NCBI GenBank assembly: GCA_964494625.1
Contig: CAZBRT010000005.1
Coordinates: forward strand, 14,621-78,620
Direction: 5' to 3'
DNA: 64,000 nucleotides
Source: UBA2784 sp964494625
Lineage (GTDB): Bacteria > Pseudomonadota > Alphaproteobacteria > Micropepsales > Micropepsaceae
The translations under genes were made by a program, and so were the position numbers. Shown piece after piece: positions 1 through 7,708 of the stretch (positions are counted from its first letter, which is position 1; the number at the start of each line of letters is the position of its first letter). Under the pieces are notes generated by a model. That model was given only the letters and a program-made list of their open reading frames with translations. It was not told where the DNA came from and ran no database searches.

Positions 1-1017
1 ATTGACCGCCTTGAAATAGTCGATGTCCATGATGAGGAAGGCCAGGTTCTTGCCCGTCGCCGCAGCCGATTGCAGCAGCGTCGTCAGATGCCGCGCCATG
101 TAGCGCCGGTTGAAAAGGCCCGTCAGCTGGTCGGTGATCGCCATCTCGACCGACAGTGCAAAGTTCTGCCGCAGCTGATCGGCATAGCGCTTGCGCTTCA
201 ACTGGGTGCGCATGCGCGCAGTCAGCTCGTTGCGTTCGATCGGGCGCATCACATAGTCGTTGACGCCCAGTTCCAGCGCGCGCACGAGGCGCTTGGTATC
301 GCCCTCGTCGATGATGGCAAGGAGCGGCGTATTGCGGGTCGTCTCGAATGATTTGAGCTGGGACGCAAGGCGCAAACCGTCCGCACCTGCAAGCGACAGA
401 CTGAGAATGATGAGGTCGAAGTCACCAGCCCGCGTGCGCACCAGCGCTTCCTGCACATTGCCGACGACAGTGACGTCATGATGGGCGCCCGCTGCATCGC
501 GGATGCGCGCAACCGCATTCTCGCGGTCTTCGATGGCAAGGATGCGGCCCCGCGCTTCAAGCGCCAGAGGCGACAGGGTTTCGGAAGCTTCCAGAAGGCC
601 AAGGCTTTGGCCCGTGGATTCGCGCATCCGGAGCTCATCCGTCATCATCTTGAGGCGGACAAGGCTTTTGACACGCGCAAAGAGCGCAATGTCGTTGACC
701 GGCTTGGTCAGGAAATCATCGGCGCCTGCTTCAAGTCCCTGCACACGGTCGGATGGCGCATCAAGCGCCGTCACCATGACGACCGGCACATGGGCAAGTT
801 CGGCATCCGCCTTCAGGCGGCGGCACACCTCAAACCCGTCCATGCCGGGCATCATGACATCGAGAAGGACGAGATCGGGCTTGTGCTCGGCTGCGGCCTT
901 GAGCCCATCAGGCCCGTTGGACGCTGTCACCACATCAAAATATTCCGCCGAGAGCTTGGCCTCGAGCAGTTTCACATTGGCGGCAATATCGTCAACAACA
1001 AGGATGCGGGCCGTCAC
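1..1017 (-). CDS. pleD: PleD-type response regulator / diguanylate cyclase (5' part; runs off the window)
   Basis: Receiver-receiver-GGDEF protein that makes c-di-GMP and controls polar development in alphaproteobacteria. The 339 visible residues hold a first receiver domain with acidic pair D9-D10, phospho-acceptor D53 (LLDVMMPGMDG), T83 and K105. A second receiver-like domain has Ser where the phospho-Asp should be (LIILSLSLAGADG), fitting the adaptor role known for PleD Rec2. The start of a GGDEF domain follows (TGLFNRR..., LIMDIDYFKAVN); the GGDEF motif itself lies outside the window. The GTG start at 1017 is preceded by a good ribosome site (GGGAGGCGAGG). It lies 13 bases downstream of divK, as in the classical divK-pleD pair, so co-transcription is likely. 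Confidence 0.93.
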   Translation of the reverse strand, partial: MTARILVVDDIAANVKLLEAKLSAEYFDVVTASNGPDGLKAAAEHKPDLVLLDVMMPGMDGFEVCRRLKADAELAHVPVVMVTALDAPSDRVQGLEAGADDFLTKPVNDIALFARVKSLVRLKMMTDELRMRESTGQSLGLLEASETLSPLALEARGRILAIEDRENAVARIRDAAGAHHDVTVVGNVQEALVRTRAGDFDLIILSLSLAGADGLRLASQLKSFETTRNTPLLAIIDEGDTKRLVRALELGVNDYVMRPIERNELTARMRTQLKRKRYADQLRQNFALSVEMAITDQLTGLFNRRYMARHLTTLLQSAAATGKNLAFLIMDIDYFKAVN

Positions 1018-1030
1018 GTCCTCGCCTCCC

Positions 1031-1417
1031 TCAATCCGCGAAGCGGCGAACGGTTTCCAGGAAGCTCACGACCGAAATCGGCTTCGAGATATAGGCTTCG
1101 CAACCGCCTTCGCGGATGCGGTCCTCGTCGCCCTTCATGGCAAATGCCGTGACGGCGATGACGGGAATGTGCTTCAGCGCATCGTCGTCCTTCAGCCACT
1201 TGGTCACTTCCAGGCCGGAGACTTCCGGCAACTGGATGTCCATGAGGATCAGGTCGGGCTTGTGCTGGCGGGCAAGGTCAAGCGCCTCGATGCCGTCGCG
1301 TGTCTGGATCGTGGCATAGCCGTGCGCGTCAAGCAGATCGTTGAAGAGCTTCATGTTGAGCTCATTGTCTTCAACGATGAGAACGGTCTTGCGGGTCTTC
1401 ACTGCGGGAAACGCCAT
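1031..1417 (-). CDS. divK: DivK single-domain response regulator
   Basis: A 128-residue stand-alone receiver with no output domain. It shows the acidic pocket (VEDNE, near residue 16), phospho-acceptor Asp near residue 60 (LILMDIQLPEVSG), conserved Thr (AVTAFAMKGDE) and Lys (ISKPIS). The MDIQLPEVSGLEV segment and overall length match the DivK family, which works with the kinases DivJ and PleC to control CtrA and asymmetric division. pleD follows on the same strand 13 bases later. AGAGG lies 13 bases before the ATG. Family assignment is strong; the cell-cycle role is taken from characterised relatives. Confidence 0.95.
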   Translation of the reverse strand: MAFPAVKTRKTVLIVEDNELNMKLFNDLLDAHGYATIQTRDGIEALDLARQHKPDLILMDIQLPEVSGLEVTKWLKDDDALKHIPVIAVTAFAMKGDEDRIREGGCEAYISKPISVVSFLETVRRFAD

Positions 1418-1697
1418 GGCTGGTAGAACCTCTGATCCAGATTAAGCGCGAACACCTTGCCGCGAGATTGACGGGGGCAGCTGACACTTGCCGCACCATC
1501 TGGCCGAACACGCGCCTTGCCCGAATGCCATGTTCCCGGTTAACCAAGTGTTGCCGGAACGGCACGGGGCGGACGCGGAGCGGCCTCTCACGGTCTCACG
1601 TGGGGCACCGCACTTCCTTCCTTCTGACCCATATTGGGCTAATACCCGTTAACGCAACCTTGAGCCGGCGCCGTTCTGCGGCCATTCTTTTGACCCC
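1418..1697. other. Intergenic region between divergent divK and the DUF3572 gene
   Basis: About 280 bases with no convincing gene. It must hold promoters for divK (minus) and for the DUF3572-HAD-ROK-dinB run (plus). Several TTAA half-sites are present; the best is TTAA-N7-TTGA at 1649-1663, one base short of the TTAA-N7-TTAA consensus for CtrA. divK is a CtrA target in Caulobacter, but I treat the site here only as a weak candidate. Confidence 0.4.
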
Positions 1698-1988
1698 ATG
1701 CTGCGACCAAAACAGTCAACATCGGCAAAATCGGCGGAAACGCTGGCGATCGAAGCCGTCGCTTTCATTCTGGGCGACGACGACCTGATCTCCCGCTTCC
1801 TCGACACGACCGGCTTGGACCCGTCGGACCTGCGCACGCGGCTCCATGAGCCCGAAGTGCTCGCCGCGGCCTTCGGCTTCATCATGTCGGATGATGCGGT
1901 GGCGCGCCGCTTTGCCGGGGATCACAGCCTCTCGCCCGAGCAGATGCAGCTCGTGCTCGCCCGCCTGACCGGAATTGATCCGGCATGA
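1698..1988 (+). CDS. DUF3572 family protein
   Basis: A 96-residue cytoplasmic protein with no signal or membrane segment. The pattern AETLAIEAVAFILGDDDLISRFLDTTGLDPSDLR followed by a second helical unit (AAAFGFIMSDDAVARRFA) is typical of the DUF3572 family, which is confined largely to alphaproteobacteria and has no known function. Its stop overlaps the start of the next gene (ATGA), so it is translationally coupled to the HAD-ROK-dinB run. The family assignment comes from recognising the sequence; no biochemical role can be given. Confidence 0.8.
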   Translation: MLRPKQSTSAKSAETLAIEAVAFILGDDDLISRFLDTTGLDPSDLRTRLHEPEVLAAAFGFIMSDDAVARRFAGDHSLSPEQMQLVLARLTGIDPA

Positions 1989-2653
1989 GTGCGGAACTTC
2001 CCCCCGCCACGCGGGACATGATCGCGTCCCTCAACCTGTCGGGCGCACGGCCGCTTGTCGTTTGCGACGCGGACGAGGTGCTTGTGAAGTTCATTGAGGG
2101 GCTGGAGCGTTTCCTCGCTTCGCGCGGCCTTCATCTCGACGTTTCGAGCCTTGCCATCCACGGCAATGTCAGTCACCGCGAAACCGGCGCAACCGTCGAA
2201 CGCGATCAGGTGACGGTCCTGATGCAGGAATTCTTCGCCCATGGCACCGCAACGCTTGATCCCGTGCCAGGCGCCGCTGATGCCCTTGCCCGGCTTTCGC
2301 GCCACGCCGACATTGTTGTTCTCTCCAATGTGCCCGCGCGTGATGCCGAAGCGCGCAGCCGAAACCTGCGCGGCCACGGCATGGATTTTCCCGTGGTGGC
2401 AAATGAAGGGCCGAAAGGCCCTGCCCTTGCCGCCATAGCTGCGCGTTCCGGTGGCCAGCGCCTCTTTTTCATCGACGATCTGCCGCACAATCTGAAATCC
2501 GCAGCCGAACACGCGGGCCACTCGACACGGCTCCACTACATGGCGGACCCCCGCCTTTCCCGCCTGATGCCGACATCTCCGCACGCCCATTACCGGCCGG
2601 ATGATTGGGCGGATGCCGCCCGCTTCATGCTGGCGGCACTGGAGGCGCCATGA
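1985..2653 (+). CDS. HAD-superfamily hydrolase
   Basis: A 222-residue haloacid-dehalogenase-type phosphatase. Motif I is VVCDADEV with nucleophile and acid/base D28 and D30; motif II is the Ser in VVLSN; motif III is the Lys in EGPKGP; motif IV is FIDDLPHN with the metal-binding Asp pair. All catalytic positions are present, so it should be active, but the substrate cannot be read from sequence. It starts inside the stop of the DUF3572 gene, and its own stop overlaps the ROK kinase start (ATGA). A phosphatase coupled to a sugar kinase suggests sugar-phosphate metabolism, which is inference from context only. Confidence 0.85.
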   Translation: MSAELPPATRDMIASLNLSGARPLVVCDADEVLVKFIEGLERFLASRGLHLDVSSLAIHGNVSHRETGATVERDQVTVLMQEFFAHGTATLDPVPGAADALARLSRHADIVVLSNVPARDAEARSRNLRGHGMDFPVVANEGPKGPALAAIAARSGGQRLFFIDDLPHNLKSAAEHAGHSTRLHYMADPRLSRLMPTSPHAHYRPDDWADAARFMLAALEAP

Positions 2654-3579
2654 GCGGCCTGCGCATCGGCATTGATCTGGGCGGCACCAAGATCGAAGGC
2701 ATTCTGCTTGATGCAACGGGCAAGCGCCTTGCCGGCGCGCGCGTTGACACGCCGCGCAACGATTATGACGGCACATTGCGCGCAATCGCCCGCCTTGTGG
2801 CAGAGCTGGAGCGCGAGGCCGGCGCTGCAAGCGTCAAGGCAAGCACCAAGGCTAGTATCGGTATCGGCATGCCGGGTGCGATTTCGCCCGCGACTGGTCT
2901 CGTCAAGAACGCCAACTCGATATGGCTGAATGGCAGGTCCTTTGATCGCGACATCGAAGCGGTCTTGAAACGCCCGGTGCGGATTGCCAATGATGCCAAC
3001 TGCTTTGCGCTCTCCGAAGCCGTGGATGGCGCGGGCGCGGGCAGGAACATTGTCTTTGGCGTGATCCTGGGAACCGGCGTGGGTGGCGGCATCGTCATCG
3101 GCGGGCAAGTGCTGAAAGGCGGCAATGCCATCGCGGGCGAATGGGGCCACACGCCTTTGCCCCATGCGCGCGATCACGAACGGCCCGGCCCGCTCTGCTA
3201 TTGCGGCAAGCGCGGCTGTATTGAGACCTGGCTCTCCGGCCCTGCTCTGGCCGCCGACATGAAGCGTCGCAGCGGCCGGAACGAAACCGGCGCTGCCATC
3301 GCAGCCGCAGCTGCCCGCGGCGACGTCTGGGCGCGAGATGCGCTGGACGATTATCGCGACAGGCTGGCGCGGGCGCTGTCGGTCGTGTGCAACATCATCG
3401 ACCCGGATGTGATCGTCTTGGGCGGCGGTGTCTCGAACATCGCGCCGATCATGGAGGGGCTCGAAACCCTGCTCGCGGGCTGGTGCTTTTCCGACGCGAT
3501 GCGCACAAGCATTGTTGCGGCAAAACATGGCGACGCCAGCGGCGTGCGCGGCGCTGCATGGCTCTGGAACGGGTCATGA
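2650..3579 (+). CDS. ROK-family sugar kinase (fructokinase/N-acetylglucosamine kinase type)
   Basis: A 309-residue ATP-dependent hexokinase-fold kinase. The phosphate-1 loop is at the N-terminus (GIDLGGTKIEG). Substrate-side Asn/Asp (NDANCFA) and a second glycine loop (GVILGTGVGGGIV) follow, then the ROK zinc signature: the His of GEWGHTPLP and the three Cys of CYCGKRGCIETW. The EWGHTPLP...CYCGK.GCIETW..G pattern is close to the Mak fructokinase branch, so fructose or a related sugar is a reasonable guess. The start at 2650 is chosen because the glycine loop begins six residues later and it overlaps the HAD stop; an upstream in-frame ATG at 2605 would add 15 unlikely residues. Its stop overlaps the dinB start. 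Confidence 0.88.
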   Translation: MSGLRIGIDLGGTKIEGILLDATGKRLAGARVDTPRNDYDGTLRAIARLVAELEREAGAASVKASTKASIGIGMPGAISPATGLVKNANSIWLNGRSFDRDIEAVLKRPVRIANDANCFALSEAVDGAGAGRNIVFGVILGTGVGGGIVIGGQVLKGGNAIAGEWGHTPLPHARDHERPGPLCYCGKRGCIETWLSGPALAADMKRRSGRNETGAAIAAAAARGDVWARDALDDYRDRLARALSVVCNIIDPDVIVLGGGVSNIAPIMEGLETLLAGWCFSDAMRTSIVAAKHGDASGVRGAAWLWNGS

Positions 3580-4832
3580 GCACGCTCTGCCTCGCCTGCC
3601 AGACGCTTGCACATGATCCGGGTCTTCGCCGCTGCAAATCCTGCGCTTCGCCGCGCCTGCGCACGCATGCCGAGATGGAGACGCTCACCATCGCGCACAT
3701 GGATTGCGACGCCTTCTATGCAGCCATCGAGAAGCGCGACGATCCCGCCTTGCGCGACAAGCCCGTCATCATCGGCGGGGGCAAGCGCGGCGTTGTCTCG
3801 ACCGCCTGCTATATCGCGCGCACCTTTGGCGTGAAATCCGCCATGCCGATGTTTCAGGCGCTGAAGGCCTGTCCGCAGGCCATCGTCGTGCGCCCCGACA
3901 TGAAAAAATACGCAGCCGCAAGCCGAATCGTCAGGCGTCTGATGGAGGAACTGACGCCTGCGGTCGAGCCCTTGTCGATGGATGAAGCTTTTCTCGACCT
4001 GACCGGAACGGAGCGCCTGCATGGCCAATGTGCGGCAGTCAGTCTCGCCAAGCTGGCCCGGCGCATCGAGAACGAGGTCGGCATCACGGTCTCCATCGGC
4101 CTTGCGCCCAACAAGTTCCTTGCCAAGATCGCCTCCGACCTCGACAAGCCGCGCGGCTTTGCCGTGATCGGCGCAAGCGAGGCCGCAGAATTTCTGGCAG
4201 GCAAGCCGGTCACGCTGATCCACGGCATCGGCAAGGCTTCTGCCGCATCCTTCGCGGCCCAGGGCATCACATTGATCGGGCAATTGCAGACGCTGGACGA
4301 CGCCGAACTCATCCGCCGCTTCGGATCGCAGGGATTACGGCTTGGGCGCCTGTCACGCGGTCTCGACACGCGCCCCGTCAGACCGCATGGCGAGACCAAG
4401 GGCATCTCATCCGAGACAACCTTCTTCGACGACATCAGCGATGCCGATGAACTCGACCGCCTGCTCTGGCGTCAATGTGAACGCGTTTCGGCCCGCGCGA
4501 AGAAACAAGAATTGGGCGGGCGCACGATTACGCTCAAACTCAAGACGACGGATTTCCGCCTGCGTACCCGCTCGATGACGCGCGACGGGCCGACGCAACT
4601 CGCCGAAAACATCTATCAGGCCGCCAGTCCGCTCCTGAGAGCCGAATGCGATGGCACGCGCTTTCGCCTGATGGGTGTGGGTGTCAGCCATCTGGAACCG
4701 GCGGAGCGCTGCGATCAGCCGGACCTTTTGGACAAATCATCGGGACGGAAAGCTGCCGCCGAACGCGCGGTCGATGCCGTGCGCGCCAAATTCGGCGCCG
4801 ACGCCATCGGCAAGGGCCGCGGCCGGCAGTAA
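3576..4832 (+). CDS. dinB: DNA polymerase IV (Y family) with an N-terminal zinc-ribbon-like extension
   Basis: Error-prone translesion polymerase of 418 residues. The Y-family core begins near residue 38 (IAHMDCDAFYAAIEKRD, catalytic Asp) and holds the second metal site SMDEAFLDLTG. The helix-hairpin-helix segment is LIHGIGKASAASFAAQGI, and a little-finger domain follows. Before the core is an extension with two Cys-x2-Cys pairs (CLACQ near residue 5, CKSC near residue 21) that resembles a zinc ribbon and is absent from E. coli DinB. I believe related extensions occur in other alphaproteobacterial DinB proteins. The C-terminus has no obvious clamp-binding peptide. The start overlaps the ROK stop, so expression may be coupled to sugar-kinase translation, an odd arrangement for a DNA-damage gene. 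Confidence 0.93.
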   Translation: MSTLCLACQTLAHDPGLRRCKSCASPRLRTHAEMETLTIAHMDCDAFYAAIEKRDDPALRDKPVIIGGGKRGVVSTACYIARTFGVKSAMPMFQALKACPQAIVVRPDMKKYAAASRIVRRLMEELTPAVEPLSMDEAFLDLTGTERLHGQCAAVSLAKLARRIENEVGITVSIGLAPNKFLAKIASDLDKPRGFAVIGASEAAEFLAGKPVTLIHGIGKASAASFAAQGITLIGQLQTLDDAELIRRFGSQGLRLGRLSRGLDTRPVRPHGETKGISSETTFFDDISDADELDRLLWRQCERVSARAKKQELGGRTITLKLKTTDFRLRTRSMTRDGPTQLAENIYQAASPLLRAECDGTRFRLMGVGVSHLEPAERCDQPDLLDKSSGRKAAAERAVDAVRAKFGADAIGKGRGRQ

Positions 4833-4862
4833 TCCGGCAGCGAGAGGCAGCGCATGATTGAT

Positions 4863-4937
4863 GGGGCAAAGTGTTGCCCCGCTTCGTTGAATCCCGTTCA
4901 CTACTCGCTTGAACCCCTTTCCGAATACTGTCAAACA
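4863..4937. promoter_or_regulatory. Leader of the DUF4423-like regulator: hairpin and candidate operator
   Basis: Just after the dinB stop is a perfect 7-bp hairpin (GGGGCAA-AGTG-TTGCCCC, 4863-4880) without a T-run. Further on is GTTCA-N9-TGAAC (4896-4914), a plausible operator for the following helix-turn-helix-type gene. Both would be coding if translation began at the in-frame ATG at 4854, which is one reason to prefer the start at 4938. The regulatory role is inferred from position only. Confidence 0.35.
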
Positions 4938-5504
4938 ATGAGCGGCATGAATTTTCGTGATCGGCTTGAGAAGGAGTTCGCTACCCGGCAGGTAGTGAAC
5001 AAGCGTTATTCCTTGCGCGCTTTTGCGGCGCTGCTCGATGCCGATCATGCAACTCTGTCACAAGTCTTGCGCGGCAAACGCAGCATGCCTGCTGAACGGC
5101 TGGGAGCTTGGGCGCGCAAACTAAAGCTTTCGCCAGAAGAAACCGCAGTCTACGCCGCGGTAGAGCGTGTGATCGATGAGAACAAGCGGCGGCGGAGCGA
5201 GCAACTGCGTCATTGGGCGGCGGAGATGCTGGCGCTGCTGACCGAACCGGTGCACCGGGAAACCCTGCAATTGACGCGGCGCAGGGATTTCAAGGCGGAC
5301 AGCCGTTGGTTGGCGCTGAAGGTCGGTGTTGGAATCGACGACGTCAATCTCGCGCTGAGTCGGCTGATCGGTCTTGGCCTACTGCGGATGGAGGCAACAG
5401 GAGCATGGATTGACCTGACGGGATTGAAAGAAGTCACCCCGCAGAATTTTCGCAAATATGTCGCCGGGAAAATTCCCAACCCGCTTTTGAGAGAAGGAGC
5501 CTGA
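4938..5504 (+). CDS. DUF4423/TIGR02147-like transcriptional regulator
   Basis: A 188-residue protein. The segment FRDRLEKEFATRQVVNKRYSLRAFAALLDADHATLSQVLRGKR resembles the N-terminal helix-turn-helix of the TIGR02147/DUF4423 family (pattern YSLRAFA..L....LSQVLSGKR). An EETAVYAAVERVIDENK segment and a C-terminal winged-helix-like part (DVNLALSRLIGLGLLRME...W) follow. The start is uncertain: ATGs at 4938 and 4947 fit the domain edge, while ATG 4854 has a GAGAGG site but would translate a hairpin. The stop lies two bases before the next gene, whose ribosome site is inside this gene's end, so regulator and glyoxalase-fold partner form a two-gene operon. Confidence 0.75.
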   Translation: MSGMNFRDRLEKEFATRQVVNKRYSLRAFAALLDADHATLSQVLRGKRSMPAERLGAWARKLKLSPEETAVYAAVERVIDENKRRRSEQLRHWAAEMLALLTEPVHRETLQLTRRRDFKADSRWLALKVGVGIDDVNLALSRLIGLGLLRMEATGAWIDLTGLKEVTPQNFRKYVAGKIPNPLLREGA

Positions 5505-5506
5505 CA

Positions 5507-5866
5507 ATGGGCCATCCAGTCACGCGTTTCCAAATCATTTCGAAGACTCCAGACGAGACGGCGGCGTTCTATTCAAAGTTGTTCGGCTGGAAGATCAGCG
5601 CCGACAATGCGCTTGGGTATCGCGAGATCAACACCAATTCGGCTGAGGGCATCCAGGGCGGCATTTGGCCTGCACCGCCGCAAGCGCCAGATTTCGTGCA
5701 GCTGTTCGTGAGCGTGGATGACGTCAAGGCGAAAGCTGCCGAAGCGCAGCAATCCGGAGCAAAGGTGCTCATCCCCCCGACGGCGTTGCCAGACGGCGAC
5801 GAAATGGCGGTGTTGCAGGATCCAAAGGGGATGTCATTTGCGGTGTGGCGGAGCGGCCGCAAATAG
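5507..5866 (+). CDS. VOC (glyoxalase/bleomycin-resistance fold) family protein
   Basis: A 119-residue single vicinal-oxygen-chelate module. It starts with FQIISKTPDETAAFYSKLFGWKI, the typical beta-alpha entry of the fold, and ends with LQDPKGMSFAVWR, the usual last strand. Metal ligands are not clear: the second half has no obvious His/Glu pair, so it may bind rather than transform a ligand. The AGAAGGAG ribosome site sits at the end of the preceding regulator gene, and the two are surely co-translated. Substrate unknown. The 3' end stops one base short of the convergent EipB-like gene. Confidence 0.85.
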   Translation: MGHPVTRFQIISKTPDETAAFYSKLFGWKISADNALGYREINTNSAEGIQGGIWPAPPQAPDFVQLFVSVDDVKAKAAEAQQSGAKVLIPPTALPDGDEMAVLQDPKGMSFAVWRSGRK

Positions 5867-5867
5867 C

Positions 5868-6695
5868 TCAGCAGGGCGGCGCTGACAGCGTGTCGATCTT
5901 TTCAAGAACGCCGTTGATCGAGAACGTACCAAAATCCAGCACGAGGTCGGTTGAGACGCCATTCGCAAAAAGGCGGAATGAGGTTTCGTATTCCGGCGTG
6001 TCGTCCTGGCTGCCGACCGGATAATAGCTGACGGTCACCGGCCACGACGCAAGACCCGCAATCGCAGCCCCGCCATCCACTTGCGGGAGCTCGCTGTCGG
6101 GCGCTCTCATGCGGCCGATCACGGCGAAGGCCTGATAGCTGTCGCCTTCGCCCGAACCATCAAACACTTTGCGGGCCAGCGTCGTTTGACCCGCTTCGGC
6201 GGCCTGCAGAAGCTCGACGATATAAGCGGTCGGAAAAATCGAGTCTGCCGGCAGAACCGCCGAGGCGATCTTTCCCTCGCGATACTCGATGCGCGGCTGC
6301 GTGCCGCCCGACGCCGCGAAGGCCGTGCCGGCATATTTCTCGATCGAGGCGCCGTTGATGTCCTGTGAGAAGGAAAAGCGGAAGCTGTCGCCTTTGGCGC
6401 TCTCCCACGTGGTCATCCAGAGGTCACCGGTCGCCACCACGCCTTCTTCATTGACCATCTGGCTCACAAAGCGCTGGTTCAGCGTGAAGCCGTCACACGC
6501 ATTGGCGAACTCAACCACCATCTTGCCGTTGAACGACGTGATGCCCGAGCCCCACCCGGCATTCCGGAGGCTGATGAGATAAGACGCGCGATGGCCCAGA
6601 AGTGCCTCGGCAGCAGCAGCGGGAACCGCCACGACAAGGGCAAGCAGGACACAGGCGAAAGTGCGATAGGCGCGCAAGGCAGGATCCTCGATCAT
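5868..6695 (-). CDS. eipB: EipB-like periplasmic cell-envelope integrity protein (DUF1849)
   Basis: A 275-residue secreted protein with a signal peptide (TFACVLLALVVAVPAAAAEA) following a short charged N-terminus. The body is beta-rich and carries the family signatures GHRASYLISL, the Cys-Asp-Gly-Phe motif (NACDGFTLNQRF), FSQDINGASIEKYAG and a Cys as the last residue. In Brucella EipB the equivalent two cysteines form a disulfide that stabilises a beta-spiral, and both are conserved here. The protein supports envelope integrity. It is monocistronic; the start could be trimmed by a few residues but the signal peptide fits. Confidence 0.85.
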   Translation of the reverse strand: MIEDPALRAYRTFACVLLALVVAVPAAAAEALLGHRASYLISLRNAGWGSGITSFNGKMVVEFANACDGFTLNQRFVSQMVNEEGVVATGDLWMTTWESAKGDSFRFSFSQDINGASIEKYAGTAFAASGGTQPRIEYREGKIASAVLPADSIFPTAYIVELLQAAEAGQTTLARKVFDGSGEGDSYQAFAVIGRMRAPDSELPQVDGGAAIAGLASWPVTVSYYPVGSQDDTPEYETSFRLFANGVSTDLVLDFGTFSINGVLEKIDTLSAPPC

Positions 6696-6809
6696 TGTGC
6701 TACCACAGGGTCAGACCCGATTGCAGCGTCATTGCGGCAGAGTGTGGCAGGCTTCAGTAAAGATTCACCCAACCCGCCTGTCGCCTGAATTCGCTGTCAT
6801 TCCACGGCG

Positions 6810-7694
6810 TTAGCGACCCTGCCCGTCCAGCGTGGTCAGAGAACCATAAAGGTCAGGGCGGCGGTCACGGAAGAGGCCCCAGGAGGTACGCGCCCGCGCA
6901 ATCTCGTCCAGGTCAAAGGTGGCGGTGATGACGCCATCCCCGTTGAGCTTGTCCAGATCACAAACGATGCCGCCAGAATGATCGGCGATGAACCCGGTGC
7001 CGTAGAATGTGAGCTCGACATCGGTGAACTGGCCGCGCTCCACGCCGATGCGGTTCGACGCGACCAGCGGCATGACATTGGCGGCGGCATGTCCCTGCAT
7101 GGTGCGGCGCCAATGGTGGCGGCTATCAACCGGTGGCGCAGGCGGCGGCTCGCTGCCGATGGCCGTCGGGTAGAAAAGGATTTCGGCGCCCAGCAAGGCC
7201 ATCGCGCGCGCGCATTCAGGAAACCACTGGTCCCAGCAAATGCCGGCACCAATCTTGCCAAAGCGCGTGGCGAACACGCGAAAGCCGCTGTCACCGGGAT
7301 TGAAATAGTATTTTTCCTGATAGCCCGGCCCGTCGGGAATGTGCGACTTGCGATAGCGCCCCTGCACGGTGCCGTCCGCATCGATCATGGCGAGCGAATT
7401 GAAATGCGCCTGCCCCGCCTTCTCGAAGAAGCTGAGCGGCAGGACAACGCCGAGTTCCTTCGCCAGCATTGAAAAGCGTTCAATCAGCGGATTGCCTTCA
7501 AAGGGTTTGGCAAGGGCAAAGTGGTCAACCACCTGCTCACTGCAAAAATATGGCGTCTCGAAAAACTCCGGCAGAAGGATGATGTTGGCGCCTTTGGCTG
7601 CCGCCTGCCGCACCAGCCCCTCGGCCCGGCGCACATTGCCCGCCAGATCCCAATCCATCGACATTTGTGTGGCGGCAACAGTCACGCGGCGCAT
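6810..7694 (-). CDS. aguB: N-carbamoylputrescine amidase
   Basis: A 294-residue nitrilase-superfamily amidase that hydrolyses N-carbamoylputrescine to putrescine, CO2 and ammonia. The Glu-Lys-Cys triad is visible in LLPEFFETPYF, YRKSHIPDGPGYQEKYYF and GAGICWDQWFPE, and these surrounding residues are diagnostic of the AguB branch. The ATG at 7694 (MRRVTVAATQM) has GAGGA upstream and matches the family N-terminus; 18 more upstream codons are open but unlikely. It lies 14 bases behind aguA on the same strand, completing the agmatine-to-putrescine route. Confidence 0.93.
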   Translation of the reverse strand: MRRVTVAATQMSMDWDLAGNVRRAEGLVRQAAAKGANIILLPEFFETPYFCSEQVVDHFALAKPFEGNPLIERFSMLAKELGVVLPLSFFEKAGQAHFNSLAMIDADGTVQGRYRKSHIPDGPGYQEKYYFNPGDSGFRVFATRFGKIGAGICWDQWFPECARAMALLGAEILFYPTAIGSEPPPAPPVDSRHHWRRTMQGHAAANVMPLVASNRIGVERGQFTDVELTFYGTGFIADHSGGIVCDLDKLNGDGVITATFDLDEIARARTSWGLFRDRRPDLYGSLTTLDGQGR

Positions 7695-7708
7695 GGGAAA
7701 ATCCGTCC

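Noticed and set aside
1649..1663. Possible CtrA box TTAA-N7-TTGA upstream of divK
   Set aside because: One mismatch to consensus, far from the divK start and not on a clear promoter. Kept only as a remark in the gap entry.
4854..4937. Longer N-terminus for the DUF4423-like regulator
   Set aside because: It would translate a perfect hairpin and an inverted repeat, and adds residues not typical of the family start. The GAGAGG ahead of ATG 4854 keeps it possible.
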